Shown here one piece after another: positions 10,451 to 18,941 of a stretch of DNA of 54,268 bases. Below the pieces are notes generated by a model. That model did no database searches, had not been told where the DNA came from, and saw only the letters and a program-made list of their open reading frames with translations. Each line of letters starts with the position of its first letter. Positions within the stretch are counted from its first letter, which is position 1. The position numbers and the translations under genes were made by a program. The stretch is from Nostoc sp. CMAA1605 (GTDB lineage Bacteria > Cyanobacteriota > Cyanobacteriia > Cyanobacteriales > Nostocaceae): NCBI RefSeq assembly GCF_021596505.1, contig NZ_PJIZ01000073.1, positions 1 through 54,268 of the forward strand. The letters are read 5' to 3'.

Positions 10451-13400
10451 ATGGAAAGAGAAGCATTGGTGATCGGGATTAATCGTTATCCGACGTTGAT
10501 AGAAAAACCTAGCGATCGCCCGCCGCATCTCAAAGCCCCAGCTACTGATGCCGAAGCCATAGCCCAAATTTTAGAAACTTATGGTAAATTCCATGTCGAG
10601 CGTTTACCAGCAGCTTATAATCAGGATGGGTCTTGTTTTGTCGATCCTCAGCAGCAGCTAACACTTAAAGACTTAGAAACAGCTATTGTTCAACTTTTCA
10701 ATCCCCCTGGACGCAGCATTCCTGATACAGCGTTGCTGTTTTTTGCGGGGCATGGTTTACGCAAAGATATCGGTGGAGTCACAGAAGGTTTTTTAGCTGC
10801 CAGCGATACTTGTCCTGTGATTGGACAGTGGGGACTTTCTCTAGACTGGTTACGCAAACTCTTACAATCTTCCCCAGTGCGGCAGCAAATTGTTTGGTTA
10901 GATTGTTGTTATAGCGGTGAGTTATTGAGTTTCGATGATGCCGATCCTGGCAGTTTTGAGACAAAGGATAGATGTTTAATTACCGCTTCTCGTGGATTTG
11001 AAGTCGCTTATGAAGAACTGAGTGGCAATCATGGGATTTTGAGTGGCGCATTAGTAGAAGCACTAAAACCTGAAAGTCATGCTGAAGGCTGGGTGACAAA
11101 TTACTCGCTGGTTGACTTAATCAAGCAGCAGTTAAAAACTGCCCGTCAGCGCCCCATCTTTCATAACACTGGCGGAGAAATTATCCTTACGGGACAAAAA
11201 GAAAAAATTGACCGTGCTGTTTTAATGGCAGAGTTATGTCCTTACAAGGGTCTAGCAGCTTTTGATTTTAACGAATCAGACCCCAAATATTTCTATGGAC
11301 GCACCGCTTTAACTGATTTGCTTTTGGAGAAGATTCGGCAAGGGAATTTTTTGGCGGTTGTCGGAGCTTCTGGAAGTGGTAAGTCTAGTGTAGTCAAGGC
11401 AGGTTTACTGCATCAACTGAAGTTAGGCAAAAGATTGGGAGGAAGTGACCAATGGGCAATCAAGATTTTTCGCCCCGGAGAGCATCCCCTCAAAAGTTTA
11501 GCTAGAGTATTTGCAGATCACATAACTCCCCGCCCGGTTCAGGATGCCCAAACGCAGACAGATAAACCGAAATCTGAATTAGAAAAGACAGAAGAATTAC
11601 TCAACAAGGGTACAAGCGGATTAACTCAATTAGTTCAAGCCACATTGCAATCAGTAGAAGTACCGCATGAGCTAGAGCCTGATGCCAACACTCTACCCTT
11701 ACAAAATCAAGTTTACCAGCGTCTCATTCTCGTTATTGACCAATTTGAAGAAGTTTTCACTCTCTGTCAAGATGAAAACGAGCGACAGCAGTTTTTTGAG
11801 TGTTTATTAGGGGCATTAAATAATTCTGGGTTGACTGTAGTCATAACGATGCGGGCAGATTTCTTTGGCAAATGTGCCGAACAGGAATATGCAGGATTAG
11901 CACAGAAAATTCAAGAGAATCTGATTACTGTCACCCCAATGAATCAAAAGGAGTTGACCCAAGCCATTACCCAACCCGCCTATCAAGTCGGGTTAGAAGT
12001 GCAACGGGAACTAGTAGAACAAATGTTAGCCGATGTCGAAGGCCCTGGTAGTTTACCTTTGTTGCAATATACCCTAACAGAATTGTGGCGTAAGCGAGAG
12101 GTAAATCGCTTAACTTTGGCAGAATATAGCAGACTTGGTGGAGTCAAAGGCACGCTACAAAAACGGGCTGATGAAGTTTATGATGCACTTGACTCCAAAG
12201 AAGAACAACCGACTGCTAAACGGATATTCATCGAGTTAACTCAGTTGGGAGAAGGAACAGAAGACACCCGCAGACAGGTGTTTAAGACAGATTTAGTCAA
12301 CCCCCAGCAATCGGCTGAAGTGGTGGAACAAGTGCTGATGAAGTTGACAGATGCCAGATTAGTTGTAACATCGGAACTGCAAGCACGGGGAGAGAGTCAA
12401 AAGACAGTGACAGTGGTGGATGTCGCCCATGAAGCACTGATTCGCCATTGGCCAAGACTGCGTGCTTGGGTGAGTGAAAACCGAGCCGCCATCCGCGTTG
12501 AGCGCAAGATTGAGGCAGCATCAGAGGAGTGGGAAAGTAAAAACAAGTCCAAAGATTATCTTTTTACCGGGTCAAAATTGGCAGAGGCAGAGAATTACTT
12601 ACAAGAGTATGGGGATCTCGGTTTGCTGTCGCATTTAGCATCGGAATTTGTTCAGAAAAGTATTCAGCAACGTAACACAAGTAAATGGCTCAGGTTTGGC
12701 GTAGTTGCTGCTTTTGTAGGCGTGGTAGCTATAGGCGCAGTTGCTTCAACAATTTTTGGATTTGAGTCTCGCAAACAAGCAAGCATAGCCAAAGAACAAG
12801 CAACTATTGCCAATCTGCGAGAGAAAGCTACAAACATCCAATATACACTGCCAATATCAACAAATGTAGAGCAATTAATGTCAGCAATTGCGGCAACGGG
12901 TGAAAGTAAGTCACAACTGGGGGAAGTTTTGAATGAAGTTCAATTTAGTTTATTAAAAGCAATAGAAGCTGTGCGTGAGCGCAATATTTTTTCCGGTCAT
13001 ACCGATAATGTCAATGCGCTGGCGTTCAGTCCCGATGGTCAGTACATTGTCAGTGGCAGTTCAGACAAGACGCTACGAATTTGGGATACAAAAGGCAAGT
13101 TGCTCCACACCATCAAGGGTCATACAGGTACTGTCCACGCGCTGGCGTTCAGTCCCGATGGCAAGTACATTGTTAGTGGCAGTGGGGACGAGACGCTACG
13201 AATTTGGGATACAAAAGGCAAGTTGCTCCACACCCTCAACGTTCATACCGATAGTGCTTCGGCGCTGGCGTTCAGTCCTGATGGTCAGTACATTGTCAGT
13301 GGTAGTAGTGAGAATAATACGCTACGGTTGTGGGATACAAAAGGCAAGTTGCTCCACACCCTTAAAGCTACATCTGCTGTCTTGGATCTGGCGTTCAGTC

Positions 13401-15505
13401 CCGATAGTCAGTACATTCTCAGTGGTGGTTATGAGAATACAATACAGATGTGGGATACAAAAGGCAAGTTGCTCCACACCCTCAACGGTCACACATCTAC
13501 TGTCACGGGGCTGGCGTTCAGTCCCGATGGTCAGTACATTGTCAGTGGCAGTGATGACAAGACGCTACGGTTGTGGGATACAAAAGGCAACTTGCTCCAC
13601 ACCCTCAACGGTCATACAGGTACTGTCCACGCGCTGGCGTTCAGTCCCGATGGCAAGTACATTGTTAGTGGCAGTGGGGACGAGACGCTACGGTTGTGGG
13701 ATACAAAAGGCAACTTGCTCCACACCCTCAACGGTCATACAGGTATTGTCACGGCGCTAGCATTCAGTCCCGATGGTCAGTACATTGTCAGTGGCAGTTG
13801 GGACAAGACGCTACGGTTGTGGGATACCCCGGATACAAAAGGCAAGTTGCTCCACACCCTCAACGGTCACACATCTACTGTCACGGGGCTGGCGTTCAGT
13901 CCCAATGGTCAGTACATTGTCAGTAGCAGTGGGGACAAGACGCTACGGTTGTGGGATACAAAAGGCAAGTCGCTCAACACCCTCATCGGTCATACAAGAT
14001 ATGTCTCGGTGCTAGCGTTCAGTCCCGATGGTCAGTACATTGTCAGTGGCAGTCCAGACAATACGCTACGGTTGTGGGATACAAAAGGCAAGTTGCTCCA
14101 CACCCTCATCGGTCATACAGGTACTGTCAAGGCGCTAGCGTTCAGTCCCGATGGACAGTACATTGTCAGTGGCAGTTTTGACAATTCCCTACGGTTGTGG
14201 GATACAAAAGGCAAGTCGCTCAACACCCTCATCGGTCATACAAGATATGTCTCGGCGCTAGCGTTCAGTCCCGATGGACAGTACATTGTCAGTGGCAGTT
14301 GGGACAAGACGCTACGGATGTGGGATACAAAAGGCAAGTTGCTCCACACCCTCATCGGTCATACAGGTACTGTCAATGCGCTGGCGTTCAGTCCCGATGG
14401 TCAGTACATTGTCAGTGGCAGTGATGACAAGACGCTACGGATGTGGGATACAAAAGGCAACTTACTCCACACCCTCAACGGTCATACAAAAAGTGTCAAT
14501 GCGCTGGCGTTCAGTCCCGATGGTCAGTACATTGTCAGTGGCGGTTATGACAACACGCTACGGTTGTGGGATACAAAAGGCAACTTGCTCCACACCCTCA
14601 ACGGTCATACATCTACTGTCTGGACGCTGGCGTTCAGTCCCGATGGTCAGTACATTGTTAGTGGCAGTTCAGACAATACGCTACGGTTGTGGGATACAAA
14701 AGGCAAGTTGTTCCACACCTTCAACGGTCATACAGAACCTGTCACGGCACTGGCGTTCAGTCCCAATGGTCAGTACATTGTCAGTGGCAGTTATGACAAG
14801 ACGCTACGGGTGTGGCTTGGTGGTGGTTGGCAAGATTGGCTAAAAGTGGGATGCGATAGGTTATACGAGCATCCTGCACTTGTAGAAGCTAAAACTGAAG
14901 AGGCAAAAGCCGCAGCGCAAACCTGTCTCGACCTTGCCAAATGGAGCAACAGCGAAAAAGCTCAGTTTCTGGTTAATCAAGGTCAAGCCATAGCTTCAGC
15001 AGATGGAGATATCAAAACTGCGGAAGCTAAGTTTAATCAAGCCCGAAAATTGGATTCTAACGTAGCTATCCCTAGCACAACAGAAGTCAGACAGTTAGCT
15101 GCCCCGGCTCTGGTTACTCAGGGAGAAAAGCTCGTTCAAGATGGTAAAGTCAAGGAAGCTCTTGCAGCCTACGCAGATGCACAAAAATTCGACCCCAACT
15201 TGAAAATATCTGCTAATTCTTGGAATAATCTCTGTTGGGATGGCAGTTTGAGGGAATATGCCGCAGATGTCATGTTTGCCTGTGATAAAGCGGTGGCACT
15301 TGAGCCTGAAAATACAGAAATTCGTCAGAGTCGTGGTGTTGCTAGGGCGTTGACTGGCAATACTCAAGGAGCAATTGAAGATTTTGAGGTATTTCTGAAG
15401 TCGAATGATAATGAACAAGTCAAAGGTTGGGTTAATGCTCTCCGTGCTGGTAAAAATCCTTTCACCAAGGAGGAAATTCAGCGTTTATTAGATGCGAGTC
15501 AGTGA
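10451..15505 (+). CDS. Caspase-like / nSTAND NTPase / WD40 / TPR-like protein
   Basis: A giant signalling protein, 1684 residues from the ATG at 10451 (an in-frame GTG lies 6 bp upstream). The N-terminal caspase-like (orthocaspase) domain has the dyad His in LLFFAGHG (about H101) and Cys in WLDCCYSG (about C153). An nSTAND1-type NTPase follows, starting CPYKGLAAFDF and YFYGR, with Walker A GASGSGKSS, Walker B LILVIDQFEEVF and a winged-helix region. A membrane-like helix FGVVAAFVGVVAIGAVAS precedes 15 WD40 repeats and a TPR-like tail. STAND proteins of this design act as sensor switches, with the repeats as sensor and the protease as effector. A role in regulated cell death or phage defence is inferred. 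Confidence 0.9.
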   Translation: MEREALVIGINRYPTLIEKPSDRPPHLKAPATDAEAIAQILETYGKFHVERLPAAYNQDGSCFVDPQQQLTLKDLETAIVQLFNPPGRSIPDTALLFFAGHGLRKDIGGVTEGFLAASDTCPVIGQWGLSLDWLRKLLQSSPVRQQIVWLDCCYSGELLSFDDADPGSFETKDRCLITASRGFEVAYEELSGNHGILSGALVEALKPESHAEGWVTNYSLVDLIKQQLKTARQRPIFHNTGGEIILTGQKEKIDRAVLMAELCPYKGLAAFDFNESDPKYFYGRTALTDLLLEKIRQGNFLAVVGASGSGKSSVVKAGLLHQLKLGKRLGGSDQWAIKIFRPGEHPLKSLARVFADHITPRPVQDAQTQTDKPKSELEKTEELLNKGTSGLTQLVQATLQSVEVPHELEPDANTLPLQNQVYQRLILVIDQFEEVFTLCQDENERQQFFECLLGALNNSGLTVVITMRADFFGKCAEQEYAGLAQKIQENLITVTPMNQKELTQAITQPAYQVGLEVQRELVEQMLADVEGPGSLPLLQYTLTELWRKREVNRLTLAEYSRLGGVKGTLQKRADEVYDALDSKEEQPTAKRIFIELTQLGEGTEDTRRQVFKTDLVNPQQSAEVVEQVLMKLTDARLVVTSELQARGESQKTVTVVDVAHEALIRHWPRLRAWVSENRAAIRVERKIEAASEEWESKNKSKDYLFTGSKLAEAENYLQEYGDLGLLSHLASEFVQKSIQQRNTSKWLRFGVVAAFVGVVAIGAVASTIFGFESRKQASIAKEQATIANLREKATNIQYTLPISTNVEQLMSAIAATGESKSQLGEVLNEVQFSLLKAIEAVRERNIFSGHTDNVNALAFSPDGQYIVSGSSDKTLRIWDTKGKLLHTIKGHTGTVHALAFSPDGKYIVSGSGDETLRIWDTKGKLLHTLNVHTDSASALAFSPDGQYIVSGSSENNTLRLWDTKGKLLHTLKATSAVLDLAFSPDSQYILSGGYENTIQMWDTKGKLLHTLNGHTSTVTGLAFSPDGQYIVSGSDDKTLRLWDTKGNLLHTLNGHTGTVHALAFSPDGKYIVSGSGDETLRLWDTKGNLLHTLNGHTGIVTALAFSPDGQYIVSGSWDKTLRLWDTPDTKGKLLHTLNGHTSTVTGLAFSPNGQYIVSSSGDKTLRLWDTKGKSLNTLIGHTRYVSVLAFSPDGQYIVSGSPDNTLRLWDTKGKLLHTLIGHTGTVKALAFSPDGQYIVSGSFDNSLRLWDTKGKSLNTLIGHTRYVSALAFSPDGQYIVSGSWDKTLRMWDTKGKLLHTLIGHTGTVNALAFSPDGQYIVSGSDDKTLRMWDTKGNLLHTLNGHTKSVNALAFSPDGQYIVSGGYDNTLRLWDTKGNLLHTLNGHTSTVWTLAFSPDGQYIVSGSSDNTLRLWDTKGKLFHTFNGHTEPVTALAFSPNGQYIVSGSYDKTLRVWLGGGWQDWLKVGCDRLYEHPALVEAKTEEAKAAAQTCLDLAKWSNSEKAQFLVNQGQAIASADGDIKTAEAKFNQARKLDSNVAIPSTTEVRQLAAPALVTQGEKLVQDGKVKEALAAYADAQKFDPNLKISANSWNNLCWDGSLREYAADVMFACDKAVALEPENTEIRQSRGVARALTGNTQGAIEDFEVFLKSNDNEQVKGWVNALRAGKNPFTKEEIQRLLDASQ
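12995..14815 (+). repeat. Fifteen near-identical WD40-encoding DNA repeats (about 123 bp each)
   Basis: Inside the caspase/nSTAND gene, 15 blades of the form GHT..V.ALAFSPDGQYIVSGS.D.TLRLWDTKGKL are encoded by units of about 123 bp that stay very similar at DNA level. Blades 2 and 6, and the two RYVS blades (9 and 11), are almost identical. Blade 7 has a 9-bp insertion (extra DTP). Fifteen is two seven-blade propellers plus one. Because the units are so alike, long open frames appear in the other frames here; they are not genes. Confidence 0.9.
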
Positions 15506-15515
15506 ACAGTTATCG

Positions 15516-15585
15516 TAAAACCTAACCCCCTAACCCCCTTCCCTAGTAGGGAAGGGGGAAAATTAAAGCCTCTCTCCTTCTAGGC
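15516..15585. repeat. Dispersed GC-rich double-hairpin repeat
   Basis: An inverted copy of the repeat at 626-718, with CCCCCTTCCCTAGTAGGGAA and AAGCCTCTCTCCTTCTAGG. It begins 10 bp after the WD40 gene stop and could also serve as its terminator. Confidence 0.7.
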
Positions 15586-15626
15586 TAAGGTGTACACACA
15601 TTTTTGTGCTGAGTGCAAAATGTGGC

Positions 15627-15832
15627 TTGAGGCTTTTTTATTGGTTAGAGTGGTTGGAAAGTGGCGTTGCGATCGCACTGTGTAACGCACCAGCCTTATA
15701 GAAATATTCTCAACTAACAAGGTTAATGCAGGACTCTGTGATATTTGTAATTGGATTTCACATCTTTTAATAATTTTCCTAGTAATTTTGGACAATAATT
15801 CTTTAAAACTGACAATAATTATTTAATGTACA
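15627..15832 (+). mobile_element. Solo right-end remnant of an older V-K CAST
   Basis: This segment aligns with the right end of the intact element (37706-38101): shared blocks include GATCGCAC, AACGCACCAG, ATATTCTC, TTTTCCTAGTAATTTTGGAC and the terminal AATGTACA. It ends with TGTACA at 15827-15832 directly before the TATGG target repeat. It holds only the outer TnsB-type site (15790-15810) and the terminal one (15811-15832). The intact end has two more, and the difference is bounded by a direct repeat, so a deletion between repeats explains it. A decayed homing-crRNA unit lies at 15648-15678. No genes or left end of this older element were found to the left. Confidence 0.8.
15648..15678 (+). 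ncRNA. Decayed delocalised homing crRNA of the older CAST
   Basis: GAGTGGTTGGAAAG (15648-15661) resembles the 3' end of the V-K repeat (GGTGGGTTGAAAG) and is followed by TGGCGTTGCGATCGCAC. That 17-mer matches the tRNA-Ala gene GAGCGCTGCGATCGCAC at 14 of 17 positions. It occupies the same place relative to the end as the better-preserved unit at 37804-37834. Half of the match is the common HIP1 octamer, so this copy alone would be weak. Confidence 0.55.
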
Positions 15833-15837
15833 TATGG

Positions 15838-15880
15838 TGTCCATTAAATTATTATTGTCCAATTTAAAGAATTATTGTCA
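15838..15880 (+). repeat. CAST left end with TnsB-type binding sites
   Basis: The terminal site TGTCCATTAAATTATTATTG is followed at once by a second site containing TTTAAAGAATTATTGTC (15864-15880), each ending in the TTATTGTC core. The usual terminal hexamer TGTACA is TGTCCA here. Confidence 0.85.
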
Positions 15881-15972
15881 TCTCTGCAAATACACACCCA
15901 ATCGCCATAATCCTTGATATATAAGGGTTATGGTATTTCGATTCTAAAATTATTCTCTGGTGAAGTTTAAAT

Positions 15973-16020
15973 CAAATGATGTCATAAATCCTGTAAACTT
16001 TTAAAGTAAATGATGTCATA
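15973..16020 (+). promoter_or_regulatory. Direct repeat AAATGATGTCATA upstream of tnsB
   Basis: AAATGATGTCATA occurs at 15974-15986 and 16008-16020, with starts 34 bp apart; the second copy ends 18 bp before the tnsB ATG. The core TGATGTCA is nearly palindromic. The position suggests an operator or activator site for the transposase operon. The binding protein is unknown. Confidence 0.55.
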
Positions 16021-16038
16021 TTTTTTTGGGAGTAGATT

Positions 16039-17946
16039 ATGCCCAGAAAGTCTACCAGTCAAGTCTTTTCAGCATTTGAGACTGAAGATACAGCCCAAAG
16101 TGAAGAAAAAGAAACAGAGTATCTGCTAGTTAACGAAGAATCACCAGAATATCTCAAAAAGGTGGAATTGATAGATGCCATCTGTCAAGCACCTAACAAA
16201 GCAGCTCGTAAGGATGCGATCGCAGATGCAGCGAAAGCTTTGGGTAAAAGCACTCGAACTATTAAGCGCATGGTAGAGAAAGTCGAGCAGGTAGGAGTTG
16301 CAACTCTAGCTGTTGGGCGCAAGGATAAAGGACAATATCGTATTTCCAAACAGTGGCATGATTTTATTGTAAAACTTCATGAATGGGGTAACAGAGAAGG
16401 TTCCCGGATTAATCACAATCAGATTTTTGGGTTCTTACAATCTTTAGCTTCTAAAGGAATAGAACTGCAAAACAAGAATTATGATGAGAGCTTTAAGGGC
16501 TACTCTCAAGTAAGGAAGGATTTAATTGTAGGACAGCATCCTTCTCATGTCACTGTTTATAAAGTCATAAATTCTTATCTAGAAGCAAAAAATAAGACAG
16601 TTCGCCATCCTGGTTCCCCGATAAAAGGACAAATTATTCAAACAACAGATGGGATTTTAGAAATTACTCACAGTAACCAAATTTGGCAGATAGACCATAC
16701 TAAATTAGATATTTTGTTAGTTGATGAGGAAGAAAAACAAGTTATTAGTCGTCCATATATCACGTTGGTAATGGATAGTTATTCTGGGTGTGTCACAGGA
16801 TTTCATTTAGGTTTTGAACCTGCCGGCTCACATGAAGTTGGTTTGGCTCTGCGTCATGCAATTCTTCCAAAACACTACACGAAAGAATATCAGCTTGAAA
16901 AAACATGGGAGATTTATGGAATTCCTGAATATGTAGTGACAGACCGTGCTAAAGAATTTAAGTCAGGGCATTTAAGACAAATTTCACTACAATTGGATTT
17001 TACACGACGTTTACGTGCTTTTCCTCAAGCTGGAGGTTTAATTGAGTCGATATTTGACAAAATTAATAAAGAAATTTTATCCTTATATGGTGGATACACT
17101 GGTTCTAGTATTGAGGAACGTCCTCCAGAAGCAGAAAGAACTGCCTGTTTGACGCTGGATGAGCTAGAGAAAATATTAGTGAGATATTTTGTAGACCATT
17201 ATAATTATCACGATTATCCAAGAGTCAAAAATCAAAAACGTATTGAACGATGGAAATCAGGCTTTTTACTAGAAGAACCTGAGCTTATTGATGAACGCGA
17301 ATTAGATATTTGTTTAATGAAAATTGCGATCCGCAATGTAGAAAAATATGGTTCTGTAAACTTTCTTGGTTGGATATATCAGGGTAATTGCTTGGTAAAT
17401 TATGTAGGAAACAAAGTTTCTTTAAGATATGACAAGCGTAATATTACAACTGTTCTTGCTTATACTCGACCTGTTAATGGTGAACCAGGAGAGTTTATTG
17501 GTACTATACAGGCTAGAGACTGTGAGCGAGAAAAAGTATCTCTGGGTGAATTGAATTACATCAAGAAGAAATTGCGAGATGAAGGTAAACAAGTTGATAA
17601 TTCATCCATTTTAAACGAACGCTTGGCTAGATTCGAGGATGTTCAAAAAACTCGTGAGGGAAGACGCAGGCAACGCCGTAAAAAAGCCCAGCAAGAACAT
17701 GAGGTTAAGACTAATAAATCAAAAGTATATGAGATATTTCCCGAAAATAAACCAGCCGAAGAAATCTTAATTTCACAAGAAAATGTAACATATACTAACT
17801 TTGACTCTGATACACACAACAATGTAAATTCAATAGACGAGCCAATTCAGCAGAGTACAACTGATACCAGTCAAACAGCAAAGGCTAAACGACGACCCAG
17901 AGTTGGTGTTAATGATTGGAATCAATTCATGAGGGATCATTGGTGA
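16039..17946 (+). CDS. tnsB: TnsB, DDE transposase of the V-K CAST
   Basis: TnsB binds the element ends and joins them to the target. It has 635 residues. An acidic N-terminal leader and HTH-like region (about 45-95, DAAKALGKSTRTIKRMV) precede an RNase H-fold core with a complete DDE triad: D219 in WQIDHTKLD, D302 in VVTDRAKEF and E336 in GGLIESIF. The D-E spacing of 34 is typical. A beta-barrel and a C-terminal tail follow; the tail ends RRPRVGVNDWNQFMRDHW and probably contains the TnsC-contacting hook. The stop overlaps the tnsC start as GTGA. It is somewhat longer than the 584-residue ShCAST protein, mainly at the N-terminus and the Ser/Thr-rich linker. Confidence 0.95.
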   Translation: MPRKSTSQVFSAFETEDTAQSEEKETEYLLVNEESPEYLKKVELIDAICQAPNKAARKDAIADAAKALGKSTRTIKRMVEKVEQVGVATLAVGRKDKGQYRISKQWHDFIVKLHEWGNREGSRINHNQIFGFLQSLASKGIELQNKNYDESFKGYSQVRKDLIVGQHPSHVTVYKVINSYLEAKNKTVRHPGSPIKGQIIQTTDGILEITHSNQIWQIDHTKLDILLVDEEEKQVISRPYITLVMDSYSGCVTGFHLGFEPAGSHEVGLALRHAILPKHYTKEYQLEKTWEIYGIPEYVVTDRAKEFKSGHLRQISLQLDFTRRLRAFPQAGGLIESIFDKINKEILSLYGGYTGSSIEERPPEAERTACLTLDELEKILVRYFVDHYNYHDYPRVKNQKRIERWKSGFLLEEPELIDERELDICLMKIAIRNVEKYGSVNFLGWIYQGNCLVNYVGNKVSLRYDKRNITTVLAYTRPVNGEPGEFIGTIQARDCEREKVSLGELNYIKKKLRDEGKQVDNSSILNERLARFEDVQKTREGRRRQRRKKAQQEHEVKTNKSKVYEIFPENKPAEEILISQENVTYTNFDSDTHNNVNSIDEPIQQSTTDTSQTAKAKRRPRVGVNDWNQFMRDHW

Positions 17947-18872
17947 ATGCAATGCCAGAGACAAACTTAGCTCGTGCCAATTTAGAATTTCAGCCACAGG
18001 TAGCTGGAAGTTTTCAACCTGCTGAGGAACAACGGCGATCGCCCCAAGCACAAGCTGAGGTTGAGCGAATTGGTAAAGCTAACACTTACTATCCCCTAGA
18101 CCGCGATACAGAATTGTTTGACTGGCTTGATGATCAGCGTGATGCCAAACTCTGTGGTTATGTTACATCAGCCACAGGTTCTGGTTTACTAAAAGCCTGT
18201 CAACTGTACAGGACAAAATATGTAAAGCGAAGAGGAACGTTATTAGAAGTCCCAGCGACAGTAATTTACGCCGAAATAGCACAGCATGGAGGCCCAACAG
18301 ATTTATATTGCTCCATTATGGAAGAAATTGGTCATCCCCTTGCTCATGTGGGAACACTGCGAGATTTGCGATCGCGTGCATGGGGAACGCTTAGAGGCTA
18401 CGGTGTTAAAATCCTCATCATTGGTAATGCTGATTATCTAACTTTAGAATCATTTAATGAGCTAATTGATATTTTCACGAAACTACGAATCCCCGTTATC
18501 TTAGTTGGGACTTACTATTTAGGTGAAAATATTCTTGAACGGAAAAGTCTCCCATACGTGCGCGTTCATGACTCATTTTTAGAGTCATATGAATTTCCTA
18601 ATTTAACTGAAGAGGAGATAATTGAAGTTGTGGACGATTGGGAGAGACAAGTTCTGCCAGAAAATCGTCGATTAAGTCTTACGCAAATTGATAGTGCAAT
18701 CTCTTATTTACGAATAAAGTCTGGAGGATTGATTGAACCTTTGTATGATTTACTTCGTAAGATTGCAATACTAAAAATAGATGAGCCACATTTTGAACTG
18801 AATCAATATAATTTGATTAAAAAGTTTGGTAGACGCAAAAATCCGAAAGTTAAATTCCAGAACAAAAGCTAA
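17943..18872 (+). CDS. tnsC: TnsC, AAA+ regulator with degenerate Walker motifs
   Basis: TnsC normally polymerises with ATP on target DNA and links TniQ/Cas12k to TnsB. I chose GTG 17943 because it overlaps the tnsB stop (GTGA) and follows GAGG at 17930; this gives 309 residues. The fold is recognisable from WLDDQR, ACQLYRTKY, LILIVGT-like IPVILVGTYYL and the C-terminal lid (SGGLIEPLYDLLRKIAIL). The Walker A site reads SATGSGLLKA where GxxGxGK(T/S) is expected, so the lysine and Thr/Ser are replaced by Leu-Leu. Walker B reads ILIIGNAD instead of hhhhDE. Both substitutions are in clean reading frame, not frameshifts. It may bind nucleotide poorly or not hydrolyse it. Confidence 0.85.
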   Translation: MNAMPETNLARANLEFQPQVAGSFQPAEEQRRSPQAQAEVERIGKANTYYPLDRDTELFDWLDDQRDAKLCGYVTSATGSGLLKACQLYRTKYVKRRGTLLEVPATVIYAEIAQHGGPTDLYCSIMEEIGHPLAHVGTLRDLRSRAWGTLRGYGVKILIIGNADYLTLESFNELIDIFTKLRIPVILVGTYYLGENILERKSLPYVRVHDSFLESYEFPNLTEEEIIEVVDDWERQVLPENRRLSLTQIDSAISYLRIKSGGLIEPLYDLLRKIAILKIDEPHFELNQYNLIKKFGRRKNPKVKFQNKS

Positions 18873-18941
18873 AATTTATCTTTGGATGAGAGGCACTTAT
18901 TTTGTAGACTACTATATTTACTACAGGCTAACACTAAGACT

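Noticed and set aside
12975..14843. Several long plus-strand frames inside the WD40 region in other frames
   Set aside because: They arise because near-identical 123-bp units keep the alternate frames open; their products are repetitive and resemble no protein.
15591..15596. TGTACA near 15591 as a possible transposon end
   Set aside because: The following bases do not match the TnsB-type site with TTATTGTC, and there is no matching target repeat.
15580..15795. Minus-strand frame of 71 residues over the older right end
   Set aside because: It covers the transposon end and its TnsB sites, and has no ribosome site or recognisable product.
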